From Favolaschia claudopus (taxonomy: Eukaryota; Basidiomycota; Agaricomycetes; Agaricales; Mycenaceae): DNA of 64,000 bases. This document shows positions 10,851 to 21,910 of the stretch, in pieces (position 1 is the first letter of the stretch; the number at the start of each line of letters is the position of its first letter). The position numbers were made by a program, and so were the translations under genes. The DNA lies in assembly GCA_037176885.1 (NCBI GenBank), contig JAWWNJ010000109.1, positions 558,001 through 622,000 of the forward strand. Reading direction: 5' to 3'. The notes below the pieces were generated by a model. The model had not been told where the DNA came from. It made no database searches and saw only the letters and a program-made list of their open reading frames with translations.

Positions 10851-12173
10851 CTACACCGCGCCCTCTGTTTCTTCAGGAACGACGGTTTGTCTCAGCGGGG
10901 CCGCACTGGCGATCATGATACTCCGTTGGCCTGATTTCATCGGCGGCTGTTGCTCTCGAGCGCGGAGAATGATTGCACGGTTATTGAGTGTAACGAGGAG
11001 CGTGTTCGCGTACCTGAAATGCAAAGCCCTTGAGCAAGCAAGCAAAAAAAAATTGAGAGAGGAGAGCGAAAACCTACAATCCTATCAAGGCAATGACCGG
11101 AAGGTACACATACACGTTCGTGGGCTGCATCATCAATGTCAGTATCCTGTCATAGTAGACAACAAAAGACCTGACAGGAAGCACAAAATACAGAACGACA
11201 CAAATGATGGCAGCAGCAGCTGTACACGAGTTGGTCTCCAACACCAGGCGTACGATCTTGTTCGTAAGACTTTGGGTGGATGCATTGGCTGTTGCGTTTG
11301 AAAGCTGCGGCGAGCAAATTAGCATGTACTCTGAGAACAACAAGAAGAGTCGAAGACATACGAGGACCGTCATCGTAATCGCTATAAGAATGTCGGCGGT
11401 AGCACCACCGACAATCCACATGGGTATCAAAATGACACGAATGTGTTGGTGAATTTTGGGAGCGGTGGTGCCAGGAAGCGAGCTATCGGGCTGGTTATCC
11501 TCGATAAAAGCCAGTGTCCCAGACATAACCCCTGCGACCAATTGAGTCAAAGAGATCTAGGATTTTCGAAGCAGGGTAAAGTAAATAGCTGGCGCCACAA
11601 CGACTCGAAATTCGAGCACGAACCAGAGCAATGAGCAGGGAAATGGGCCACGCAGCCTTGCGAATGACGGTGATGCGGAACGCGAAAAAAATCTGTACAC
11701 ATGCCGCCAGCGCGACGGTCAAGATCGGAATGTAAAATTTCGAGAATCGTCTTTGGATAAAGTGCAGTGGATTGCCGAACGAGGTTGCGAACCAAAAGAC
11801 GAGGTCTGAGGCATTGAGACAAGCGTATACTATCATCGTGAGCATAACAAAGCACACTGTGACGGGGGAATTAGATGGGGCTCTTCCTTTCATGATAACA
11901 TTGAATGCGCGATTTGACCTAAGCATTTGAAGATGAGAGGATCCTTTGGGAAAGAGATGTAGTATACATCTGTAGAATGCATGATAGTGAGTTGGTGACG
12001 AAGTTTACGGAAAGGAGAAACATACAGGTTTGTACGAGCAAAGTGCCGCAGAGGAGGAAATCGAAAAGTGAACCGAGTAGGATGGGAGTGGTGCTGCAGA
12101 CAATGGATGTCAGGGAAATTCGAGGATGCGAGCTTTCTGCAGCGTACATGTTCTCAATTTTGAAGGACGACAT
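10851..12173 (-). CDS. DUF6534-like multi-pass membrane protein, copy A
   Basis: Minus-strand gene with several short introns, ATG at 12173, TAG at 10853-10851. Spliced, it reads TTPILLGSLFDFLLCGTLLVQT, YVYYISFPKDPLIFKCLG, a helix with ASDLVFWFATSFGNP, FRITVIRKAAWPISLLIA, a helix around WIVGGATADILIAI, the block TQSLTNKIVRLVLETN, TNVYVYLPVIALIG and finally RYANTLLVTLNNR. The order of about seven hydrophobic segments and the terminal YANTLLxTLNxR are hallmarks of the DUF6534 family, found mainly in Agaricomycetes and of unknown function. Copy B at 15919-17148 shares every intron junction I can place, so the two are duplicates. Confidence 0.82.
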
Positions 12174-12919
12174 AGTGGGGAGACAGAGGGAGCTGTGATG
12201 GTGTGAGCTATGTCTTGCGGAACATTGAGCAAGTCTCAGACAACGCAGGCAAGATAGCGGGGCTCCATATCTCGCGTCTTCTCAGACTCTTAGAATTTCC
12301 TGTCTCAGAGCAAAGGAAAACACATCACCGCCGGGCGGGGTAGCAAGATACAATTGCAGCCCAGCTGGCGAGGAACGAACTGCAAAGCGTCTGTCTTAGC
12401 GGCACTACAGCCTGGCTGGAGTCATGAGGGCTTGAAGTGGCAAGTTCAGGAATCAGCAAGGAATCAGTGAAGTCCGATTCATGATTCCAACTTGAGGAAC
12501 TTGAGGATCGGTCTATGCACCAGCATTGCTACGGTAAAGTGTCCGTAGTTTCTGACCGCATATTGAATGAATGAGCTTCGAAGAGGGAGCAACGTTGAGG
12601 TAGTCGTCGAGTTAAGGCAAGGTTAGGGTTAGATACAATAGTCACGAAACTTCCCAGAATGGGAAAAAACATGCCAAATCTTCTGTTCGGCAAAAGCCGC
12701 CCATCCATATCTGGCAATTTTGCAGCGATTTGCAGGTTTCCTCGTAATACTGCACGACTCACTCATATCGTCAGCTTCAGCCGAGTGACGAGTCGACGCG
12801 GCGCTGAATGTTGAAAACGGAATGAACACGGAAACAACGACGACTGGAGGGATGATAAAAGTCAGTAGAGGCTTCACTGTGCTGGCATACAACTTTCCCG
12901 GTGTCCTCGAGCTTCAATA
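12174..12919. other. Divergent intergenic region
   Basis: Lies between the start of the minus-strand membrane gene and the start of the plus-strand dehydrogenase, so it must hold both promoters. I see no TATA box I trust and no coding sequence. A short TTAGGGTTAG run at about 12623 is too short to be an interstitial telomere. Confidence 0.45.
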
Positions 12920-14328
12920 ATGGCTCAATCCGATTTTTCTTTCTCTACAACTGCGGAAGAAGTGGCTGTCGCATTCGCAGACCAAATTCAAGGCAAGAAC
13001 GGTAGGTAAAGCATCAAAAAGAGAGATTTCTCGAACCCAAATTTTCTCAGTCCTGATCACTGGCACGTCGGTCGGAGGCATCGGTTTTGAAACGGCTCGA
13101 GTTGTGGCCCTCAACTCTGCCAATACGATCATCATAACTGGCCACAATGCGGAAAGGTCCAAGCTGTTCATTAGAATTTATCGCCCAAACTCAAGGAACA
13201 AAACAGATTAAAAATCACCGAAGACGCTATCAAGAAGGAGATTCCTTCCGCCAATATTCATCCCCTCGTTCTCAATCTGTCTTCACTTGCTGCGGTCCGC
13301 AAGGCTGCAGCAGAGGTGAACGCCCTTCCAGGACCCTTGCACGCAAGTGAAATTGTTGTCTTTCGAAGGTTTTATTCTCATCCACAGCAGGTATTGATCC
13401 ACAACGCAGCCGCCCCAGTCGAGGCGTTCAAGCTCACTGTCGACGGCCTCGAAAATCAAGCCGCCACCAATCACATTGGCCCATTTCTATTGACAAAACT
13501 TCTGGCTCCGAAGCTCCTCGCCGCTCGGACGGCAGACTACACCCCTCGAGTTGTTTTCGTCTCGGCCGCTGGCCACGCGTACTGCACTGACGGCGTGAAC
13601 CTTGATACTCTCGAGACTCCCAAATCAGAAGGTTTTGACCCAATGAACGCGTATTGCCAAACGAAGGCTTCGAATGTCATGACCGCTATCGAGTTGTCCA
13701 AGCGTTCTAAAGGGCAAATCAACGCGTACAGTTTGCATCCAGGGGGTGAGTTGTTGTCATTGAAAATGGCAAAGCACTCAATAGCATTGACTTCGTTCAG
13801 TGATCAACACGAATTTAATGCATAAAGGTGTCGTGCCGGAAGGCTTGAAGCAGAGTGGTACGCCGCAGGGTAGAAATCTCCTCAATTTATGACTTACGGG
13901 CCCATGAACTTAGCCCTCTTTGATGCGGACGAGAAACCCCATGACAATGATACTTTCCGCTGGAAAACGATCCCTCAAGGAGCCGCAACGTGAGCGGTAC
14001 TACTTTGTAGAGAGACATCCGAGATTCATCAGTAATTCCCGCAGCACGGTTACAGCAGCTTTCGATCCCCGTCTCAATGGTAAGTGAGGCAAGGATGCTG
14101 CGTAGATATATATACTGCTGACTCTGATAAAATTTGCAGACAAGCCCGGTGCATATCTCGATAACTCGGCTGTTGCAAATGAAACTATTGCCCCGCATGC
14201 TTCAGACCCTGTGAGTTCAGAACAATATTTGTCTTCGACTAACGCGACACTGAAAATCGCGAAAGGCAAGCACAGAAAAGCTGTGGAGCGTCACAGAAAA
14301 GATAATCGGGGAGACATTTACCTTCTAA
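12920..14328 (+). CDS. Short-chain dehydrogenase/reductase (classical SDR)
   Basis: About eight exons, ATG at 12920, TAA at 14326-14328. Reassembled, the protein shows the nucleotide-binding motif VLITGTSVGGIGFETARVV, an NAER/LKITEDAIKK segment, VLIHNAAAP (the NNAG-like motif), the catalytic serine region VVFVSAAGHAY, the active-site YCQTKASNV (YxxxK), LHPGVINTNL and a tail ending WSVTEKIIGETFTF. It resembles the retinol-dehydrogenase/WWOX-like SDRs that use NAD(P)H; the substrate cannot be told. The intron at 13343-13390 has a GC donor. It lies between two DUF6534-like genes; a shared function is only a guess. All catalytic residues are present. Confidence 0.85.
13343..13390 (+). other. GC-AG intron in the SDR gene
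   Basis: The exon end CCCTTGCAC is followed by GCAAGT and the intron ends CACAGCAG before GTATTGATC. Removing these 48 nt joins GPLH to VLIHNAA, exactly as in SDR proteins. No GT donor gives the right phase. Because 48 is a multiple of three and holds no stop, retention would insert 16 residues without breaking the frame. Confidence 0.6.
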
Positions 14329-14933
14329 TCATGTCCCCAATTTTAGAGAAATAAATCGAACCTTGGAAACTTGAAGATCCCACACATTTCCTCATTTCTT
14401 GTTTAGAAACAGAACACGATAGAAGACGACACACCAAATCACGAGTCGACAGGCGGGGCCTACGTCTGAATTGGCCTTGCGGCCGTCAGTGAGTGGTATA
14501 TTAATGGGGTGTATCGGAATTGGCAAGTTCAAAGAGTTGAACCACGCAGCGGAAGAATTGGAGAACAATATATTCGAGATAATCTGATGACATTGTGTGC
14601 GGCCGCTGTAGCTCTTGGAGTGAGTTGGTTTTAGTCCACTTCACCGAAAGTCTATACGACAACTGAAGAAGTATTATCAATAGCTTGAAGCGGCCGCCAT
14701 GAACAAGAATACCTTTGTATTTCGATTCCACCACTTGCATGTCCCACCTTTCGCAAACGAAGGCAAACGAAGATTCTCAGAGCATCCTAACGGCCGCAAC
14801 CAACAATGGAGTGCCCCTTATTTCGCCAAATATCTATCCGTTGATTTCGCAGTGCTAGAGATATAAATTGTTCTACGACGGGCTGTTTGGTCTTCAAGCT
14901 CACATCTCCTCTGAGTCCAGCGCTTGAACAGAC
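14329..14933. other. Intergenic with clustered GCGGCC-type palindromes
   Basis: No gene. Two exact GCGGCCGC octamers (about 14600 and 14690) and two partial ones (about 14477 and 14791) lie within some 320 bp of otherwise AT-rich DNA. The last part carries the promoter and 5' leader of the beta-trefoil gene. Confidence 0.4.
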
Positions 14934-15658
14934 ATGGTCAATTTCCTCCACAACCTCACCGCTCTCGCCGGGGCAGCCACGGTGGTCAACATTGTCGATT
15001 TCAAGGAGCGGGTCATCAACCTCGCCGGCAACAATGGGACGGTTGGTACACCCATCATCGGCTACCCCAACACTCCTGGCGCTGGGAACCAGAATGCAAG
15101 TGGCTCCTAATTTCGAATGCAAAGATATTGATGTTTCTCATTATCAGTGGGTCATCACCCCTCAAGGTAGCGGTAGTACATTCACTATCCAGAGTTTCTC
15201 CCAGCCCGCGCTCTTCGTGTCCTACGACGCGACGTTCGCCGGAGGTGGGGTCACTTGGCACCTCCAGGCCACAGGGTCCACCTCAAACCCGGTTGTCTTC
15301 AAGATGCAGACCGTCAATAGCGGGCCTGCAGTCAAGTAAGACGAGCATCAAATTGTTTCTCACTGAAGCAACTCTCACGACTCACCATATCAGTATAATC
15401 GACACGGCCACCGGACTCGCCTTGACTTCGTGGGTCAACGCAGACGCAACCTACAGTGACCTCAGCACTCCGGTTTGTTGTCTAACTTCGATTAGCCCGG
15501 ACAGTAACACAATGATAATCATTATACATCAACAGGTAACTCTGGAGCCTCTCAACTCGCCCGCAGCGTCCATGCAGAGCTACACCATCACAGGAAGTGA
15601 GTTGTTACACTATGTTCTCAATTCAACACTCGACTGACGCGCGATTGTTCAAGTTTGA
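14934..15658 (+). CDS. Ricin-B-like beta-trefoil protein (putative lectin or inhibitor)
   Basis: A small intracellular-type protein of about 140-150 residues without a signal peptide, from ATG 14934. Exon 1 ends in GTPIIGYPNTPGAGNQN, exon 2 begins WVITPQGSGSTFTIQS, and later exons give IIDTATGLALTSW and TLEPLNSPAASMQSYTITG. The repeated pattern of NGTPIxGxx...NQxW blocks is that of beta-trefoil folds in mushroom ricin-B-like lectins and related protease inhibitors; ligand unknown. Intron 1 (15096-15147) needs a GC donor. The last splice is ambiguous: the protein ends shortly after TITG at 15658, or at 15674 with the next acceptor. There is no catalytic chain, so it is not a two-chain toxin. 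Confidence 0.75.
15096..15147 (+). other. GC-AG intron in the beta-trefoil gene
   Basis: Exon 1 (14934-15095, 54 codons) is followed by GCAAGT; the intron ends TTATCAG before TGGGTCATC. Joining gives NQNWVITPQ, the expected NQxW of a beta-trefoil repeat. The only nearby GT donor is out of phase with this acceptor. Confidence 0.6.
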
Positions 15659-15918
15659 AGTTGTGGCAGATTGACAGTACGACAAATCAAAGATACGGGG
15701 GGTTTTTTTCTCTGCAAAAGTTTCGATATTGTGTCTTGTTGTTCCAAATATACAAGTCGGTGAACAGCGGTATAGCAGTTTGATATTATGTTGTTTGAGC
15801 CCGATCGTTCTACAGCATCTACTCTATCATCTGAGAGGGCTAAAGGTGTTCCTGAATCTCGCATTTGTGTAAGACCGTTCGCGTCCAGATTTCTGCCAAT
15901 AGGAATCGTACCTCAAAT

Positions 15919-17148
15919 TTACGGTGTTGGCGATCTGGTATCCAAACCTATGATGGTTCCGGAAACCTCGTAATGACGTTCACTGCGGGCAATGATTGCG
16001 CGATTGTTGAGTGTCGCTAGGAGCGTGTTGGCAAAGCTGAGAAAACGAGCGTCATCAGCGACGGCTGTTATCAGCGGGAGGCACCACATACGATCCTGTC
16101 AGGCAGCAACTGGGGATATAAAGATAGAGGTTGGTCGGCTGGATTGAAAATTTTAGCAGGAAGGATTACGGCGGATCAGAGATGAGGTTCACAGGAAGTA
16201 CGGCGAACATAGTTGTGCCAGCGAGATTGAGCGCAGTTGTGAACAAATTTGTTTCAATCACTAGGAAGATAATCCTATTCCTTACGCTTTGAGTCGACTT
16301 GTTGTTCAGTCGGTTCGAAAGCTACGAGGATATCTCAGCGTTCGGTGAAGCATAGGTAGATAAATACACACGAGAATGACCATCATGATCACGATGAGAA
16401 TGTCTGCAGCCACACCGGAAAACCCCCAGATGTATATGTTAATTGCGTGTGCCTCGGCATGAAGATCTGGGACGACGGCGTCGCGACGGGCCCTATTCTC
16501 CTCGATGAAAGCGAATGCCGACGATGCCGTGGCTCCCACAAACTGGGTTAATGCAAACTGATTTGCGAGAAACAAAATAACTCGTTATTCGCTATCTGAC
16601 TTCGCTGAAGCAGACTACATACCATGGCAATGACGAGAGAAATGGGCCATGCAGCGCGGCGGATGATAACGATGCGATAACAAAAGCAGAGTTGCACGAT
16701 GAAGGCAACCATTGTGCTCAAAACCGGAAGGTAGAATTTCGAGAATCGCGTTTGGGAAAAGATCAGAGCATCACCGAATGAAGTCGCGAACCAGAAAACG
16801 ATGTCTGAAGCGTTGAGGCATGCGTCTACTATCGCCACAAGCAGTACGAAGCACACTGTAAACGATGGGATAAGATACGGGGGATTCAAGGCGGTCTGCT
16901 GTCCTACCCAAGTATCTAAGGGAGCGGGAGTCATTGGGAAAGGATACATAATATGCGTCTGCGGAACTCTTAGAGCATTTGAAAGAACGCAAAGGAGAAA
17001 CTTACAGGTTTGCGTCATCAAAATGCCGCAGAGAAGAGATTTCAGAAGTGCCCCCAGCAGGAGAGGGACCGTACTGGGTAGAATTGATGAGAAGAGACAC
17101 GGTAGGCTTGAAAATAACCTACACCGGACGGAGGTCTGTCGAGGACAT
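15919..17148 (-). CDS. DUF6534-like multi-pass membrane protein, copy B
   Basis: ATG at 17148 (MSSTDLRPV, closed by a GTAGGT donor), TAA at 15921-15919. Spliced parts: TVPLLLGALLKSLLCG, YAYYVSFPNDSRSLRYLG, VCFVLLVAIVDACLNASD, IVFWFATSFGDALIFSQ, FYLPVLSTMVAFIVQLCF, YRIVIIRRAAWPISL, FSGVAADILIVIMMVIL, TQSVRNRIIFLVIETN, TNLYLYIPSCCLTG and FANTLLATLNNR. The block order and terminal NTLLATLN motif match DUF6534 proteins. All junctions splice with GT-AG and no stop interrupts the frame, so it seems functional. It shares intron positions with copy A (10851-12173). Function is unknown for the family; membrane location is inferred from its hydrophobic segments. Confidence 0.82.
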
Positions 17149-17570
17149 GTCAGGTCGAAGAGGATGCTAGGAGCAGGATGGGCAATGCCTTGGGGCCCGG
17201 GCCATCCATGTCGCAGAGCCACTCGAATTCTGAGACCGTCGGTGATTTGAATCCGGAAATTTTGTTTCAGTTGGCAAGTCAAGACATCGTTTGTAGCAGC
17301 AATGGTCTCTGAGTCTTTGTCGATTAATTCACCAGAATTCGGGTACCTGCTAGTGCTGTAATTTAGAAGCTTGAAGGCAATGACCATAGCATGTGCAAGA
17401 CCCAAATTTGCAGAAGGTGCAACGTGTGAGAATAGCTGTCAAGTCTTTTGCGGACTGCTTTGAAAGGGCTCGCCCTATTACACCCTGTATACACGTACAA
17501 TATACACACACATGCACGCGGATCCCTTCCACCTCCACGGCCGACAATACTGAAATCTACGACGAAGAAA

Positions 17571-19697
17571 TCACGCCGTCAAATCGCAAACACCGGGACG
17601 CAAAGCGCAGTATTCCGGCTGGAGAGAGGAGGCCGCGACGCCGCGCTGGCGGTAGCGGTAGACGAGGTCATGCAGACGAGGCAGCGCTTGCTGCACATTA
17701 CCGCCAGGGCCGCTCCAGAAGAGCTCGGCGGTGGAGGCAGCGCGGGGCCAGACGATGCTGTCGAGGTTGGCGGGGCTGCCTTGTTCGGTCCAGAGGAGAC
17801 TCTGTCCGCCCATGATGTTCTTGCTTTCATCGGCGGTGAGGTTGGCGACGGGATCGAAAACGTAGGCCTGTGTGTGAATGAATGGGTGAATAGATGAGGG
17901 AAGAGGAGGCGGAAAAGGGGAAGACGTACGTGCTGCCAGGTCTTGAAAGGATCGCACCAACTGTTGCCAGCGGGGAAGTCGCCTACCCAGCCGCCGTGGC
18001 CGCAGTCGAGGTAGAAGTAGTCGGATGCTGCGTGAACGACACGGCTATCTCGAATTGAATACAACGAAGATTATGAGGGAGAGTGAGCGTACCGGCCCTT
18101 CTGCGCAACAGCAGCGACGTTCTGCGAGGAGATCCAAACCCTGGAGACATATGTAAACTTCGAAACAGACAACGAAAGCAGGGGACGAACAAGACGAGGG
18201 TGTCGTTGGCAAGGGTGACGGGGTTATCCAAGACCATTTCTACGAATCACGGTAAGTGATGGATACGGAGATGAAACAGCCAGACACACCTTCCCAGACC
18301 ATAGCACTCTTCCCGACCGAGCGCAGAGCGGCGTGGTTGACCTGGGTGAAGGTATCCAAAGCCTGCGCCAAGGTCTTGCCACTGCTTGTCAAGCTAGCCT
18401 GCGTCTCAGAGTCCTTGGCGTAGCAGCTGGTCATGTGTTGAGCACCGAGAACCCGCGCACAGAACATACCACTCACTTGGCGTTGATCTCGTCGCCACCA
18501 GTCGAGAAGAATTTGCTCTGGAAAAGACCTGCGGCAGCTTTGAGCAACCCAGCAGTGAACTTGGAAGTCTCCTCCGACGCAAGACGGAGCTGGCCGGCGG
18601 GGGGCTCGTTGGCGAAAGAGGCCCAGGGCTTGGCTTCGGGGCAGGCGATGTGCTCGGGGAAGGCCTTGGAAATGACCGACGTGTGTCCGGGAGTGTCGAT
18701 TTCAGGGATGACATCGATGCCGCGCTGGACCGCGTCCGGTTAGCAAACGAGAGGGGAAAGGAAAGCAAGACCACACACAGCAGCAGCGTAGGAGACGATG
18801 TCCTTCACATCCTTTGGGGTATACACGGACTCGGCATTGTATGCGCCTTTCTCGGAGAGAACGGTGTATCCGGGGACGACGAGGGGGAAGCTCTGGCTGT
18901 CGACGACGTGCCAGTGGAGGGTATTGATCTTAGAAGACGTAAATTAGCAAGCGTATCCAAAGGCGAAGAGGGGGAGACGCACCTTGACCCAACTCATGGC
19001 ATCAAGAGTCCGCTTGATGTCGGAGACAGGGAAGCTGAGAAATTGGTCAATACGAATCCGAAAACGAGAAGAGGAAGACTCACTAGTTTCGTGCCGTGTC
19101 CAACATGAAGCCGCGGTAGGGCTGCGTGGATAGATCAGCGAAGCAAGACACACAAGAAGGAATACACACGTATTTGGGAGCGTCAGAGATTTGGAAAGGG
19201 GCAGAGAGCGTGTAGCCGGTCCCCTTCAAGTCGTACCAGACTTGGCTGAAGGTGGTGAGACCACGGAACAGACCAAGAGTCGAGTTAGCTTTCAAGACAG
19301 CGCCGGAGCCATCCGCAGGGATGGTGAGCGTGTATCCCTCAGCGCGGGTCTCGAGATCCGCAACAGCCTCGGCGGAGATGCTCTTGACAGAACCGCCCTT
19401 CGGAGCAGCAGCCAGCGAAAGCGTCAAAGAAGGTAGTGACTTCGCTTTTGCAATCGCAGAAGCGGACGAGGCGCCGCGGTCGACGACCAAGGCTTGAAGC
19501 TTGTCATGAGTAAGGAATCCTTTTGTACGCGAGACAGCTGCTACGAGGTCGGCGGGGGCATTGGGGATGGCGATTTTGATGTCGAAGCCTTTGCTTAGAC
19601 GAAGAGGTGTTGAGCCCTGGGACAAGCCCGTAGGAAGCGGCCACAGAGCAAATGCTGAAGGAAGGAGAGCCGAAAGAGTGATCAAGGAAAGCTTCAT
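17571..19697 (-). CDS. Secreted beta-N-acetylhexosaminidase, GH20
   Basis: Multi-exon minus-strand gene, ATG at 19697, TGA at 17573-17571. It opens with a signal peptide (MKLSLITLSALLPSAFALWP), then the GH20b-like N-terminal domain with EGYTLTI and LGLFRGLTTFSQVWYD, followed by PYRGFMLDTARN at the start of the catalytic barrel. Downstream exons give HIACPEAKPW and the catalytic pair in FSTGGDEINAK, then VWEEM, a SDYFYLDCGHGGWVGD block with the conserved tryptophan, and the C-terminal GGQSLLWTEQGSPANLD. These enzymes remove terminal GlcNAc (GalNAc) from chitin oligomers and glycans; export suggests wall remodelling or nutrition. Everything expected of an active enzyme is present. Confidence 0.9.
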
Positions 19698-21910
19698 GGC
19701 GGGCGGAGGGAGAAAGAAGACCTTACGCACCCGTCGTCGAAGAGACTCTTTTATTCTCGCTTACGATGTCAAGTCGCGGCATCAACAATCCTCACGCTTC
19801 TTTCTGTGATGCGACGCGGTAGATTGTGTCGTCCATGTGCATCTTCTCTGCGCTATGGAGAGGGCAATTAAAAATACCTGGTGATAGCCTAGGTCATGAG
19901 GAGAGTCTCTTCAGGGCGCCGTCAAGCCGCCGCGCATGCTGAGAGGACATGTGCGGACGATAATCCCCACTCCATGACCGCTAAGACCGGGAGCTACGTT
20001 GAAGACGTCGAGGATAAGGCCTAACGGCCCCTGAGTCAGTGTAATCATCTTGCAGGCGTTGTGCAGGCATACACTACACTACACTGAATTCGAAGAGCTC
20101 AAACGTCTTGAACTCTCCTTGAATGACCCTTCCAGATGCTCATGTAGCACAGGAAGAAGAAACGGATCTGAATCCGTATCCTGCCAACCACACTTTCATC
20201 CTTGGATCCATCAGTGGGGATGGCGGGGACGCGAATTTCAATGCGATTCAACGCGTATTCAATCGCATTTCACATGAGATTCTCTCTGTCTGGTTTCCAC
20301 CAGCGCTGCAGCAATGACAGTGGGACCTGGGTATGAGCTCGGGGAAGAGGTAGCTCGACCAGGCGAAAAGTTTCAGTTCTTTCAAGAAAAACAAGGATTG
20401 GGAAGAGCAGACGGTGCTGGTGGTAAGCCCGTAGAGATGAGACCGTGACGTCGATGTCGGTGGAAGGGTCGAGCAGGCTACTAACTTTTGATCAGATCAT
20501 TGCCTAATTGGGAGTCATCCCATCAATATTCGTTTGTCGCGGTCTCGTGACTGCCCGTTTTAAATTTTGCTCTCTCTGTGGTGAGAAAAACTATGGAATC
20601 CAGACGTTTTGCTCTCGGCTTACTTATTTCCACGTCCTAGGCCTGACTGTCCGTTGACGCGACGCGACGCGCTTTTCAGGCGGCGTAAGATCTTGGTCAT
20701 CATTTCCTAAAGCAGACCGAGGCCATTGATGTGACTCTTTCGTGACTCTCCAAGTCGAACTTCTTTGTGCTTCATTTTTGGCCATTTCCTCCCGTCTCTA
20801 TATCTTGGGCATATTGAAGCCAATTTTCAACACCCACACGGGCTTCCTTACCTTCCGCACGGTGGCTTCGCTCGTATCCTCAGGCTCTCTCAAGAGAAAC
20901 GGCTGCCTGCTTTCCGAGTCGCAGCTCGCCCTCGTCGACGAGTCGCAGTTGCCCTCCACCTGGACCCACCTCCTCCGCGTGGGGTCCAGGGAAGCCACTG
21001 AGAATCCTTCCGCTTCCATCCGCACAATCTCCCTCAGAATACAGCACACGCTAATATCTGCTAGTGGATGAAGCCCGCTAGTCGGCCTTCTCAGTTCACA
21101 GAAAAAGATCTGCATCCCGACCTGGTTCTTATCTCATTTGCTTCATGGCGGCTTTTTCTATGCAAGTGGCACCCGACCCAACAACCTTCATTGATGTTCG
21201 TCAGCTACATTCCCCGACTCCCGGGCCCTATAGATACTACTCTTACACCCCATGCCCTCCAGTTATGCGGTCTCTCCAAAATCAACGCTCGATTTGACCC
21301 CTCAGAAGTGTCGGAGGTTGAACTTCATAGAAGGGTGCTACTGTTTCCTCGCATGTTTCTTTCATATCGCCTCTCGCCGAAGACAAAAACGTCATTCTGC
21401 AGCTGAGCTGCGGTAGTGGCGCCCCTATGATCCGGTAATCGAACCTTCATGCTCGGTCCTTTTACTCATACTGTCGCGTTGACCAAAACTCTAAGTAGTC
21501 AAATCGGAGTCGATTCTCTCGCGCATTGCGCCTAAATTCAAGCTCTCCATCGTTCAAGCTCATTTTTGCAATCTCCTTCCAACAGAATTTGTACGCAAGT
21601 TTTCCGTCGTAATGCACCTGCAACTGCGATTGGACGTTCAAAGTCTAAATGCAATACCCTCGACATCCGACGCACGGGGCTCCATCCACTGTCCAGCTCC
21701 CGCTACACATAATCAATCCATTTAGCGCTTGCACCAATCCAGCGACTCGGAACCTTCGAAATTGTCATTCCCCAAAAGTCTCGATTCAACGCTCCTTCAA
21801 CCAGAATTCTTGGCTGATGATCGACGCGGGTAAATATTTCGACAATCGATTGGTCTGTATAAGTACCATTGGAATATTCTCCTCGAAACAAAAGACAAGT
21901 GCCCCTCCCC
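19698..21910. other. 2.2-kb divergent intergenic region, no gene recognised
   Basis: Holds the promoters of the hexosaminidase (left) and GGTase-I beta (right). Open frames at about 20742-21071 and 21068-21406 start in poor context and match nothing I know. Short direct repeats are visible: three CACTA units near 20071 and GACGC triplets at about 20657-20670. Confidence 0.45.

Noticed and set aside
12621..12632. Telomere-like TTAGGGTTAG
   Set aside because: Fewer than two repeat units; expected by chance.
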